Shown here in pieces: positions 24,137 to 37,102 of a stretch of DNA of 64,000 bases (position 1 is the first letter of the stretch; each line of letters begins with the position of its first letter). This DNA comes from Azadirachta indica (Eukaryota; Streptophyta; Magnoliopsida; Sapindales; Meliaceae), in the NCBI GenBank assembly GCA_022749755.1, contig CM040451.1, positions 8,817,871 through 8,881,870 on the forward strand, in the 5' to 3' direction. The notes beneath the pieces were generated by a model. The model saw nothing but the letters and a program-made list of their open reading frames with translations, did not search any database and was not told the origin of the DNA. Made by a program: the position numbers and the translations under genes.

Positions 24137-27100
24137 TCACTCATCCCGCGACAACTTTTTCTTGTGCTTTCCATGTCTGTCTTTCACTTTCTCAAGCTTC
24201 CCACTGTTGTTATTCTGGTTGCTAACAGAGCCTTCTTGAGCACTGCACATTTGAGACTTTAACTTGAACCCGAATTTCTTTGACACGCTACCCCAAGTGC
24301 TGGAAGCCTTCCCCCGACCCAACTTCTCAATCTCTTGCTTCATGTTTGAACATTCCTTCTCTAGCTCAGAAACCCGCATCCTCATATTATCCATTCCAAC
24401 CTTCAAAACCTGATTCTCTCTTACAGCTGACGCCCAGCCTCCCTCGTTAGAACCGGCAAAACCACTTCTTAATGGCCTCGATCCGTCGAGATTATCAGAA
24501 ACAAGAAAGCAGCCGGCAATGGAAGTCCTCAGCTGAAGTTGCTCGAAAAACAAGACTTGGACAATTATTCTTAGGGGAAGCCGCTCATTTTGGGCCGCAT
24601 GAGTGCAAGCTTCCAAGGATAGCTTTTGGCAATCCATCAGCCTGCAAAGTTGTTCTCTATCGAACTCTGCTAACCACGGGTGTGACTGCAAGTTGGAGAA
24701 CATTAAGAAAATTAATAGGCTTGCACCACAAAAGCAAAGTTAAAAAAATAATTGGTAAACACTAATTTTTTGTGGGACTCACTTTTTCTGCTAATATTTA
24801 ACATCTAGTGTTTCTATCCCACAGCAACTCCATATCAAGCATATCCATGATCAGGTGTCTTTAAAGTTTTTTCATACTTTAAAATTTTCTTAAAATTCTC
24901 ATATGTGATTCAAGGCTCCAGGCAATAAATGTTTTGTTTTGTTCCTTGCATATCATACTCAATTATCATCCATGTGCATAAAACTTTGGGTCAACTACTG
25001 GGTACTATTAGGTAGGGTTGGCTCAAAATTTCAATGGAAAGCAGCCTGATCCTCCTTAGTTTGAAGACATTAAGTTGTTAAAGGGTTGAGACAAAGAGAA
25101 GCATGTTCTGATACTTCAAAGGTTAAAATGTTAGCAAGAATGACCCAAAACAAACACGGATTACACATGATATATGTATGATGCTACCTCTAGTTCTATA
25201 TTTAGGCTTCAATCATATTTGTTTCTTGCCTCATGTAAGTAATAATGTGACCTCTAGTTCAAGTCCTATTAAGGTATCCATTTGAATGAAAAGAAATCGA
25301 AAGTAATTTTATGAGCTACGAATTCTCAGGATTTCAATGTGACAATTCATCAGTACCTTCAGATATATGTCTATAGCCCGATAAAGACCATCGTCCAAGG
25401 GCCTGGCATAGTCAGGAACAGAAGCAGCAAGAGCTTGAAATTTGGGTAGCTTCAAATTAACATCAGGAGCAACCTCCGCAAGGTACCCATCAATCAGCTT
25501 GGCTACCATTGTAATTGGTGTCAATGAAGGTGAACCCATCAACTGGCCATCATCAACCGAACCTGGAGAGGCTCCACCTGTGATCTGATCCATGGCAAGG
25601 AAGTGTTCTAGAATCCTCTGCACACAGTCAACATTGTAAAGAGTCTCCATGGAATAAGAGAAATTGGGCATCAAGAGATCTTCAAGAGTAGCTTGATCAA
25701 GTTGCATCCCAATCCGCTTCTCTAAATTAGATATGCAAGAGGGGCTTGCTTTAAGTATCATGGCTGTTCGAAGTAGACCAAACAGAAACTTGGTAGAGAC
25801 TAGGCCCTTCTGCACTGGCAGTAACCGATCAATTTCCCCCAGTAAAAGCTTCTGGTCTTCTTCTGATGGAGGGGCCGCCAAAGGCGCCAGACGGGTGCTA
25901 GAGTCACTGGCACCCTGACGCCGGTTCAGCCCCGGTAGGTACTTTTTTGCATAGAAAGTAAGGGAACCAGCAATAATCTCCTGTCTAATACCACGAGATT
26001 CCATGACAGCAATCACCCTTTTATAGAGAGGTAAACTTAATGCTGATACATCTTCATACCACCAATCTGAAGTTGAATTTTTTGGTCTAGCCCCTGTACT
26101 AATCCCATTCCACAAGACACTCCCACCAGGGCTCTGCATAGGCCCTCCATGCTCCACAACAGGCCAACCAAATAAATTTGGGTCGGTTGAAGCCTTCATG
26201 GCTAGTGACTCGATGCACCTTTTTGTAATGTTAAGTTCCTCCGCATATGGGAGAACATCATCACAGGTCTGTAATGCTTTTAGAGAATCTTTCCAATTTC
26301 GAAGGACTACTTGATTGAGAAAGGTTTCTGTTTGTGTAATTAGATTGCCCTCTCCATATTCCTCTGTCATTTCAAGATGCTCAGCAGCACACCGGAGGTA
26401 GACAACATTTGAAGCAGTCAGTTCAAGTTTCACACCATAGCAAAACTTGGCCACAAGTTCAAATGTCTTGGCCCCACCAGGAATGTCAGGGAGGTTTATG
26501 ACACATTTTTCTTCTGCTTCCTCAGATGCCTCTGCAATCAATCTTTCCAAAACCCCACTTCTAGAAATCAATGGGAACTGCATTTAGATGATGGATAAAA
26601 GTTGAAAGAAATTAACAATTAGTGCAGTGGGTTAAGTAGCCATGCAAAAGACGAGAAAAGAAAAGTGCAGCAAAATCAGGAGCTATATAATGCTAATGTG
26701 CTGATCTCCAATGGGATAGCATTTAGAGGCCCAGTCACTTATAAAACATACCAAATTTTGATGTCAAATTTTCCATTTGCACAGAATGCTGCACATGTAA
26801 TAGTTTGATGGGCAGTTGGAAACATTTTAAACTATAACAATGACAAAGATATGATTACCTTGTGGAGGTGAAAGGACATCTCTCCAACCTCAACGACTAT
26901 ATCACTAGGAAGACCGGTTGTGCAGAACCTATTGTAAATACAAGTCAAGAAAGGTCATTATGCAGGGTACAAAAATATTATAACATGCAAGCAGATTCCG
27001 TTATATATGGGTTAAAAATTCCACAACAAATACTAGCCTCAAGTATTTGTTTCTAATATGAATATACATGCATAAAAATATCCATAAATTCTCTCAAATT

Positions 27101-28142
27101 CTGGTATGCATTAGAGTACAAGGTGAACAAGGATTTCTGACAAACATCCACACACCAACATTTCCTGACAGTAAGATTAATCCAAAGGACCAAACATGCA
27201 CCCGTGTATAAAGGTGGAACCCATTGTTACATTTCTATATGCAAGTAATGCTGGATCATTGACTAGGTCATTCAAGGTCATAAAAGGTGGAACCAATCAT
27301 AATTTTTTCACTTATACTTGAGCTGAAACATGTAAACAAGTGAAGCCATTCTTTATTGATATCTATTAATATTTGGCCATTGGAGAATCATGTAGCAAGC
27401 AGAGTCCTTTCCACCTCAGAGAAGATTTTTCCAATATGTAAACTGAATGCTAATCGTTGTTTAACTAAGATGAGAATGTCCTTGGATATATTAGAGTTTT
27501 TCAGAAGAATCAAATCAAGCATCACCTATGTTGTAAGACTATCAACAAATTCCAAAGTGCCAACAGAAACATCTATCAGCTTTCAAAGCACTGGTGTTGC
27601 TACTGGGTTAGTAGGTCCATCAACCTCAAGTAGTTGAAGCATTCCTCAAGCAGTTTTATTGCAACAAACCAATTGATACTTGATAAGGTTTCAACTAAAT
27701 ATTACAACACATTCCATAGCATATCCCAAATTTTGCTTAGCAAACGAATTTAAGCTGCAGACTGAGAATAAAAGATACTAAAACTTCTTTTAGCAAATCC
27801 AGGCGCAGTTGAGCTTTCAATGTCAAGTATGTAAAGCTATTATTAGAAGATTCATAACACAAACAAGGAAGGTAAATCTGTTTGTGTTATAAAGATAAAG
27901 GATGCTCGGGATACAAAAATAAGAATCTCTAACAAATTTAACTGCAGGAAGAGATAAACATGTTTGACTAAAATAGAAAGAAAGGTTCAACAATTTTTCT
28001 TTCCTGAAATAGTTAATTATGATATTATAACGCACACAGAAAAATGCATCACAAAGAAAGGAAAATTCAACCGAATTACATACCAGGCCTGTCCTTGCCG
28101 TTGAAACGCATCACTTTTGGATCCCAGTTTCACGCAAGCCAT
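24137..28142 (-). CDS. BTB/POZ and NPH3 domain protein (complete, 4 exons)
   Basis: A plant-specific NPH3/RPT2-family protein; members act as plasma-membrane-associated adaptors of cullin-3 ubiquitin ligases in phototropin or auxin-related signalling. Exons 5' to 3': 28084-28142, 26859-26928, 25357-26577, 24137-24685. All splice sites are GT-AG and in phase; 1899 bases, 632 residues. It begins [20 protein letters not shown]. The BTB domain covers about residues 25-130 ([18 protein letters not shown], then [20 protein letters not shown]). The NPH3 domain covers about 195-505, from [20 protein letters not shown] to [21 protein letters not shown] coiled coil lies at about 540-575 ([20 protein letters not shown]), and the tail is rich in Lys and Ser. 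It follows Arabidopsis At1g30440 closely as remembered. The NPH3 domain itself is split by the last intron (24686-25356). Confidence 0.95.
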
Positions 28143-31100
28143 TTTCTCAGAATGCAAACTAGGATGAAGTAAAATTCAAAATTTGATCTTCAAAGTAAGA
28201 GCTAAGCGAAAGTAGAACCGAGAAACAGCCACTATAATCTGTAAATCAGACTAAAACCCCTAGTAAACGCCTAATTTAAGGGCAATACACCATAAACTGC
28301 TGCAAACCAATGCACTTTCACGAAGAAACACACAAACCCACTTCAATTTTACCCTTGAAAACCACACTCAAACCAAAGTCACTAACAGAAATGTTGAAAA
28401 ACCAACCCCAAATTCCTCAAATTATGTATTGTAAGTTGCAGCAAAAGCACCAAAATGCAGCTTCTGCTATGACATTTATGCCAAAAACAAGCTCAGAAAC
28501 AGGATAAACACACTCAATCTTCACCAAAAACTTCCCCAAAGTCTACTGAACCAAAAACTTCACGAACCCAACTCTGATCCAATAAAAAAAACCCTCAAAC
28601 CACTCCAATTAAGGCGAACCCACCTCAAAATAAGCACTAAAATCTGAGCACAAACCCAACCTATCTCTCTAATTAGGTCAACTCCCCCAAATTTTCAGCC
28701 ATAAATCCAAAACCCTGCAATAATCTCTCTATTTCCTCGCTGCCCACAAACCTCACCAAAAAGATTCCATAAATGAATCCTTTATAAGACATAAGGGACC
28801 AAAACCACTCATTCCCATTAAACAAACACACTGTACATTCTACCGCACGCAATAATAATAATAATCTTGCATCTATCTATATTCTTTCAACCCCATGAGA
28901 ATAATAATTATTATTTTGAAGTGATGATATGGAAACAAAACCAAAAGGGATTGAAAAACTCAAAAGAGTAATTAATGGCAGCTCTGAAAATAACTCTCAC
29001 ACATGCATACATGTGGGACCCCTTAGCTTAAAACACACTCATTGCTTTGGCTTTCTCGAACTTAGTTTTGGAATTTTGCTTAGTATCTTTAAACTTAAAA
29101 CATGAAACAGTAACCCATTGACCAGAGATGAAGATTATGTAATTGATTATTATTAATTTTTTATTATTGTATTAATTAGGGCATATTTAATTCTTTGACT
29201 AGCTTTGAGGTTACAGCTATCTGCATTGTCCAGCTAGGCCATGTGGGTTTGTGTTGCTTAGCTTTTAGAAAATTATTAAATTAATTATTTGATTGTTAAG
29301 CAAGTAAGATAACAGTTTTCATTAGATTACAGGGCATACAAATTATTGATTTGAGGATTAATTCTTTAATTGATTTTCTCTTTCTGATGCAAGAGTTGGG
29401 ACCAAAGCCTGTACAGACGGAAATAAATGCTGTCTTGGGGTCTGTTGCAAAGTCATCAAGACAATGCAGGGGCAATTTTGGTATTTTAAGTATGAAAGAA
29501 ACATAATCTATTCGCACACTAATTTAGTGGAAAAGCGGTTACCTCTCACCTTTCATCATCACTAAGCATAGACTTTCGGTATTAAACCTATCACAACATC
29601 TATTCTTAATTTTCGATAAATTTTTAATTAATTTTTAATCAAAATATCGATCAGTACGTTATATGATACAATTATATTATAATTGTACCTTTTATTTTAT
29701 GAGTCATAATATGATATAGCTGTTTATTATATAATATATAAGACTAAATATAGTCATTGAATGTAAATAACAATTAAATTTCGATTTCAGTTCTCTTTAA
29801 TAATAATAATAATAATAATAATAAACACCCCGTTGTAGTATATACAATAGTTGTGTCGTAGTCATGCACTTATTTTATTATTAGGAATAGAAATCCAACG
29901 TATTAATTACAAATCTAATATTAATGTCTTGTAATAAAGGTAATTTCTTTTATTATTATTTGGAGATCAAGTCAAAACTCAAAAGTGAGTTTTTCTATTT
30001 TGGCAAATAGATGCAACAAATGGGAAGTGATGATTGAGTATAGGCTAAGTGAGGTTATCTTAAGCAAACTTTTATTTGATTCAATGAACAAAAGTGAAAA
30101 ACAAAAATAGCAATGTCAAATTTAATGGGAAATAAATAAATAAATACATTTTAACATTAAAACTTTTATATTTATATCAAATATTTATTAGCAGTTTAAA
30201 CATGACAATTATAGTACATATCAAATATTTTTACATAAACAACATATATATTATTTTTGCATCTAAGAATATCTACTTATGTTAGGAGTAGGAAACCTCA
30301 CATTAAAGTGGGAGAATTATGTTTTAAAATAATATTTAAATATATTCTCTTCTATCACCATACTTAACTCTTGGTGGCAAAAAAATATATGAATAGTATT
30401 CCAAATAAACCATTGCTCATTTACACCCATATCTTCAAGATATTATAAAGATCTATTAGAATATATAATCAAATAAATCATAATACTCACTAAAGTACAC
30501 GAAAAAAATAAATATAGTATCTTTATATTTGGTGTTTTTAACTAACAAGTAATATTTTAAATTAGAATCTCATAAGATCTTTTTTTTTTACAGCTCTTTT
30601 TCTTTACTCTCTACTACTCTAATTGATTTTTCTGGTTCATATTACAATAAACCTATTATATATATTATAATTAACTTACCATTAAAGCAACCTTCATTGA
30701 AATAGACCCAAATAGACACCTTTCAATTTAGATATTAATTAATTGAATTGGGTCCATGAGGTATATAATTAATAAATAAGATTATCCTTTTACATATTAA
30801 TGTGTTTAAAATGACATTTGCCCAATTATTTGTTGGATTGATTTCCACCATTTAAATTTTAATGTCCCTTTCTTATATTTTCTAAGTTCATAATAACAAT
30901 AATGAAAAAATAGCCATAATGATTATTAATTATTAACTCATTAATCATACAATTTGGCCCTCGTTAATTCCATGTGCTACAGTTATGACGAAATGTTTCA
31001 CACGAGCACCAGCTAATTGATTTAGCTTTATACTTGAGTAAATATATTTTTATAATTGATAGTTAAAAAAAAAATAATATAAATATAAGACAATTTTATA

Positions 31101-31419
31101 TATTTAAAATTCTTATTGCAATTAACATATTTGGTGAATATGGCATTATTTTAAAATAAAAGTTTTTTAAAAATAAAAATTTGAGATATGTAATGTTAAT
31201 TTAAATGTAAACGTTAACTTTACACAAATAAAAGTATATAGAGGATAAAAAATATTTTAAAAGTTCTATAAATCTATATTCATATAAAATCTTAATTTTC
31301 ACGAGAATTTCCTCTCTTTATTCTATGTCATATCTAATTATCAAATTTAATAATCTAAAGAAATATTCAATTTATCAATTTTATTGTTCAATCAAATTAG
31401 AAGGAAAAAAAAAAAGCAG
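28143..31419. other. NPH3 5' leader/promoter and gene-free spacer
   Basis: 28143 to about 28830 is less AT-rich and likely holds the NPH3 5' leader and proximal promoter (the gene reads leftward). Beyond it the DNA is AT-rich with no open frame that resembles a protein. An (AAT)n run is listed separately. Nothing else supported. Confidence 0.5.
29799..29823. repeat. (AAT)n microsatellite
   Basis: A trinucleotide run of about 8 units in the NPH3-DUF632 spacer. Confidence 0.9.
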
Positions 31420-33130
31420 AGTATTTTTTAGTAAGGTGGTTGGTATCGTTACCTTTCTAATGAAAGATAAAGATTTAATTTCTCTAATTATAAGTGAAAG
31501 CTAATTTTTCTCTCAAAAAGATAATTAGAGATAGATTTTTCTCCATTTAGAAGGCTATGAGGTTTAATTCCTCTTACATACAAATGACAACCAAATTTCG
31601 TTTCAAAAAATAAGTGAAAGTAGATATATATCACTTAAATTTATACTTAGATTGGGTATAGATTTCACAAACAATAATACAACTTCTTGTAGACTTGTAA
31701 TATTCGAAAAAAAACAAAGACCTTCTAAAAGATAAGCTGAGGTTAACTTTAACCAAATTTTTATTTAAATTATGTGTAGATTTTTGCAAACTACATTACA
31801 CTAAATTCATTCAAAACTTTTAACTCCTCTTAGAACTTGTAAAATTGTAAAAAAAAAAAAAATAACCTTTTAATAAATAATAAATAAGTAGAGGTAAACT
31901 TCATACCCAAATTTTTATCTAAATTAGATGTAGATTTTTGTAAATAGTAATAGAATAGACCAGATTTAATTTTTGATAAACTTATAATATTAGAAAAAAA
32001 AGGAAAATTTACATATAAAATTAACTCAACATGTGAATTTCCATTTGTAACCCTTAGATTATTTGGTCCAGTAAAGTAAAATGTTTAAAATAAAAAGAAA
32101 AGAAGATTGATTGTCTTGAATCTTGATGCAGAAGATAATTCACGCGTTGGAGACACAAAATCGAAGTATGATAGCTCCAAGTAAGAGGCAGTAACTATCA
32201 CACACATATATATTTTTTTTTTTTTTTTTTTAGCTAATAAATAAATAAAATAAAATAAAATAAAATGTGTCACGCGCACTCCTAATATATTATTGCTGCA
32301 GTGGTGACTGAGAAATTAAAAGTTAATATATTAAAATAATAAAGAATATGAAGTGAAGCCTGCCCTGCTATTTTATTGCATGCATGCATGCATGCATGCA
32401 TGCGTTATGTTATGTTGGGGACAATCAGAATTTGCAGAACTCCTTTCTTTACTTTTATAATACAGCCTTTTTCCAGCACAAAATTATAAAAAGAAAAAAA
32501 AAAAAGAGTATTGGATTTTTTATTTATCATTTACGCTTACAAATTACAGTATATTGATTGTAAACTTTTTTTTTTAATATTACAATTTTTTTACAATCAA
32601 TTTATATTTAGATCAAACATTTATAAAGAGTCTAAATATTATACTTTTGGAACATTTTAGATATCTCAGTGTAATATGTATGTTATCTATTATCTGTTTA
32701 CACAGAAATTGGGAAAACTATACATTAAAGTAGGGGAGTTCTGCTTTAAGGCCTCCGTGGCATATTGATTGTAAATCTAATTTAGTACATGTGTGAAAGT
32801 TTATACTTAATTTGGGTTGAATTTAGTTTAAAATTATTTGTAAAATTTTGTATTCAATTTTAGTGAAATATGTGTCTAGTTATTTTTAAGGAGAAAAATT
32901 AGACTCCAAATATATTAGTAGTTTAAATAATTTAAATGAAATTTACTTCCACTTATTTTTTGAAAGGAAATTGCTCTCTACTTATATTATTTGTGTTTTA
33001 AAAAAATTTAATTCTTTATTTATATTACTTGTATTTAAAAAGGAGCTGAACCATTTTCTTTATTTAGAAGATGAAGTTTAGTTTTCAAATAAGTTATAGT
33101 CTAATTTTATTTAGAAGAAATGGAACTTCT
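31420..33130. repeat. Degenerate tandem and inverted repeats in AT-rich spacer
   Basis: Three diverged direct units start near 31640, 31756 and 31909. Each reads roughly AAATTT(T)TAT-TAAATT-G-GTAGATTT, then a stretch ending ACTTGTAAAATTGTAAAAAA or similar; the period is about 115-150 bases. Further right, 32945-32965 carries the reverse complement of TTTCAAAAAATAAGTGAAAG at 31602-31621, and the flanks of both sites also match loosely in inverted order. This looks like the remains of nested or repetitive elements; no coding sequence survives. Confidence 0.45.
32377..32403. repeat. (TGCA)n microsatellite
   Basis: A perfect run of nearly seven TGCA units, GC-richer than its surroundings and self-complementary at every unit. 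TGCATGCA cores are also RY-type motifs, but no gene starts nearby. Confidence 0.95.
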
Positions 33131-36000
33131 ACTCTTCGGATGTATAAATTACTGTACATGGTGTTGGAAATATTTTCAGAGTTACGTGTTAGATTGTGTG
33201 AATTATGTCTTATATTTTAATTTTTAAAATTTGTATTTATGAGTTATTTTTTTTATTTTTGAAAAAAATGAAATCGGAGTCTAATAATACGGAGCGAAGA
33301 AAGAGTAAAGGTGCTTACTTTGCTTGTGTTCGAGGAAATGGATTTGGAGTCTCAAAGCGTCTTGGGTTTAGCAACGGCAGCGGAAACGATAACGAAGTGA
33401 TACAATCAAACTTTTTTTATTAATTTATTTAACTTATAAAATTTTTAAGAGGAATATAATAAATTGGAGCATCGAATTTTGTTCACATTGAAATTAAAAA
33501 AAATTAATTTACAAAATGATACGGCATAATGAGTTTACATGTGAGGCAATTCAATTAACGGATCGAATTATTTAGACTTGATAAACTCCAATTAGACCGG
33601 GCCTATTTGGTGATAGGCCTTTAAATGAAATGGGGCTGGCTTTGAGGCCCACTAGGCCCGTATTTATTACAGGCCGAAGCAAATGAGCTAAAACCTTTTC
33701 CTTTATTTATTCCATTAAATATATTAAAATTTTAAAAAAATTCTTATAACACCCGTTAATTTTAAAAAATAAATTTAATTGTCTCGCTTTCATTAACTTA
33801 ATATTTAAAAATTTTTTCATTTGCATGTTCAAATCCCGAAATTATCATTCAAATCCCAAGTCAATATTTTTTATTATTCATAAAATATATTCTTTTCTTT
33901 AAATCTTAAAAAATTTCTTAAAAAATTGTATGTATCATAATAAAGTTTATAATAAGTGAGAGTTCAAAATTAGTAAAATAATAAATTACATATAAATAAA
34001 TGAGTATAATAAAGGGTATTTAACAAAAATTAAATTATAGGAGCATCACTCTTATATAAACAAGTGGTGATAGTTTTTCTTTATTTTTTCTATAACGCTT
34101 TATTATTGAATGCAACTTGTAAAAATTTATAAAATTATATTATGTTCTAATTATACCTTATTTACTATTAAAATAATTCTTATTTAATATTTATACTAAA
34201 ATAGTAACTCATAAAACAATTTTTTAGATAAAAATAATATTGCATATAAAGACAAAATACAATACTTCTTCCGCAAGTTTGTGTGGAGAATGATTCAATA
34301 AATCCATAAATATATTAATATATTAATTAGTCAAGATAAAATCAAAAAGCATATATGATTCCAACCATTTCTTTTTATTTGTTTCAATCAATTGGACTTT
34401 TATTTTAATAATTATAAAAATTTTATAAATAAAGTGGCGTTATTAGAAAAAAGGTGAAAATATTACTACTTTAATTTAATCAAAAATATTATTTGTAATG
34501 TAGTGAAAATGGGCGAAGTCACAATAAGCTCATATTTTTAATAATATTTCTATATATTATCAAAATAATTTTTAATTATTTTATTTTATTTAAATTGTTC
34601 TCACTCTTATTTTAAATAAACACATTTTCTGAATTAAAAATTTCATAATAATTTTGTAAATAGTTGAAGTGTCCTAAAAATTCATTTCATTCGAAAAAAA
34701 AAAAAAATCCCTCTTTCCTTTTATCTAAACATTCTCTATCACTTGTTTTTATCCTTTTTTTTAACAAAATATTTCAAGCTTTAATAAATAGTAACCACTT
34801 TTGACCCAAGAAATTGAACTTTAATTTAAAACAATAACAAGGAATTATTTAAAATAATTATTTGTACTAACATTTTAAAATGTGAAAATGCATAAGGAAT
34901 AATTAAAAATATAAAAAAATAATAATAAATTAATCATTAAATTTAAATTTATTATTTTAATCAATTTTTTATTCAATTATTATTCCAAATTATTCCTTCT
35001 AAACAATATTTTTGGCTTTATCATTGATGGTCAAATTATGGTATCAATTTATAATTTTAATTATATATTACAAGACATTACAAAATTAGATCAACTATAA
35101 AATTGTTTATTTATTTATAAATTGGTCAAATTGGATTATTATTTTTAATAAAGTAGGATGAAAAAATATAAAATAAATAAAATAAAGTAACTTAAAGGCT
35201 AATGAAGTGACAAGCAAATCTAAGTGTAAAAGCAGAAAGATTAGAAGATAATGATAACAATAGGTGCTAATTACAAGTAGAAACGTGCTTTTTAAAGTGC
35301 TTTTTAAAAAGTTAAAAAACAGAGAAAAGAAGAAGAAAGTTGGCAATCTACTTAGTTCTCTGGGCTTTGGATTTATTTTATTTTACTTCGCATTATTTTT
35401 AATTTTTTCTTCTTTGTGACGACATAATAATTCATTTTTTCTTAATACTAAAATGCGCATCTTATATAGATCAATTTACTATTTTTTAAAAATTAATCAT
35501 GTCAATTTAAAATTTTAATTGTGCATTGAATTGACCAAATGTACGTTAAATTTCACAAAAAAGATAACGTTATATTTTGATTTATGAAATTTATTTTTTT
35601 ATTCATTTAAACTCGTTAACTTTTTATTGGTTTTTTTGTTTAAAGAATATTCCCCACAGATTAAAAAAAAATTATAAAATTGTAAAATTCTATAAATAAA
35701 GTTTAACTTAAATTACGAAAATGCCCTGAATTTTGAAGCCGTGTAAAAGTTCAGCAGCTGTAAAATCCCAACGGCCAATCGCGGGCGTTGCTTAACTGGC
35801 AAAACTCCGTACACAGTAATGACGATGCTAACTTGCGCACATCCAGCGGCGAGCTAGCCCGTGCTAAACTGCGCAGCTAAGTAATCAATGTAACTGTAAA
35901 GCATGCAATAAAATGACATAACTACTCTCAGCACTAGCTTCTGTCTCTGTACTGTGCTCGTGAGTTGGTGTCTTCTGTCTGAATTTGAAGCAAGCAAGCA
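33131..36000. other. Gene-free AT-rich spacer
   Basis: A short frame at 33205-33423 has no family resemblance. 33590-33680 is a GC-richer patch with several GGCC/GGGCC cores (GGGCCTATTTGG, GAGGCCCACTAGGCCC), like the site II elements of plant promoters, but no transcription unit follows on either strand. From about 35700 the base composition becomes more balanced, presumably the start of the promoter of the DUF630/632 gene. Confidence 0.45.
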
Positions 36001-37102
36001 AACAAAGAGTTTCCTTATCTTTACCTTCATGAAGAAGAGGAATATAATATTCATAGGTGGTTGCTAAAATGTTCTGCTTTGGATGCTTCTTCTCATCTCT
36101 AAGCATCTGTTCCTCGGTTCTCGAGCTCTGACCCTCTGTAAAGCATGAACAGTGAGCTTTTAAATTTCTTTCCAAATATTCTCATTTGCTTTGCTTTTGT
36201 TTTTCTTAACTCCAAATCGATTTTCTAGTTGTAATCTTGACAGTGGTAGATGGAGCAAGAAAACAAGACAGCAGTCTCTTTCTTTGTCTGACAGTTTCCA
36301 TTGTCAGTACCTTAGTTTTCTTGTCTTCTTTTCTTTACATTCTTTGAACTATTATTTTACTTGTAGTTTTCATTTTTGTCATTGCAGTATTAAATTTTTC
36401 ATTTTTTTATTGCAGCCATTGTACTTTTTTTTATTTGTTTGTTTGTTGGTGAGAAATAAAGATTTGATTTTGGGAGCTGGGTGGTGTACCTTTTGTCTGC
36501 TTTTGAGAGCACTGAATTCGCTGAATTGGCCAGGAATGCATGCAGTGTAAGCATGAGCAAAGCATTTGAGGGTCAGAGGTTTTGATCTTTGTGTATATTG
36601 AAATCACTTTTGCTCGGAAAATCAGTTAACAAGGAAGCCCATTAGGAGATATTGTTTACAGCTTTCTGGGTATGCATTTTCTGTTTTATTGCAAACTGGG
36701 TATTCTCTTCCTTTTGGTTTTGGTTAGCTCACCTGAAATATGACTGTAGAAAACACACCCACTTGGAAACTTTTGTTGGAGAAGAGATATTGGGCTTGTT
36801 TTTTCAGTCTCTAGTTTCTGCTTTCCATGTGGTCTTGAATTTTTAAGCAACCCAATGCATTTAGTGTAAGAGATGTCAAATCTGGGTGTGCTGGTGTTTA
36901 GGGTTGTGTTCAGAAAGAACTATGATCATTTGAGAGGAACACAGTCTGGAAAGTTGATTTTTGCTTGGAATTTGTACTCTTATTTTGTAGTTATTGTTTA
37001 CGTTTTTGTTTCAGAGTCTGCAAATTGATCCTGCATTTGGGGTTATTCTCTCTGATGTAGTTTCAAGTTAAAGCTGATAGTGAAATCTACTTTTATTGAA
37101 AG
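36001..37102 (+). promoter_or_regulatory. 5' leader of the DUF630/632 gene with a probable leader intron
   Basis: A CT-rich transcribed-looking stretch at about 36180-36330 is followed by a good donor (CAGT|GTAAGC) at 36547. A strong acceptor (TTTTTGTTTCAG) ends at 37014, 88 bases before the ATG. This suggests a leader intron of 36547-37014. Several short upstream ATG frames lie in the region. No cDNA evidence is available to me, so this is inference. Confidence 0.45.

Noticed and set aside
32377..32403. Regular TGCA repeats considered as a CRISPR-like or binding-site array
   Set aside because: A simple four-base microsatellite with no spacers, in plant nuclear DNA.
33205..33423. Small plus-strand frame in the spacer
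   Set aside because: Short, low complexity at the start, no family resemblance, no splice or promoter context.
35885..36175. 96-residue minus-strand frame, plus a loose miR156-like string (ACAGAAG ... GAGCAC)
   Set aside because: The frame has no resemblance to a protein and overlaps the likely leader of the plus-strand gene. The string does not match miR156 and I see no fitting hairpin partner.
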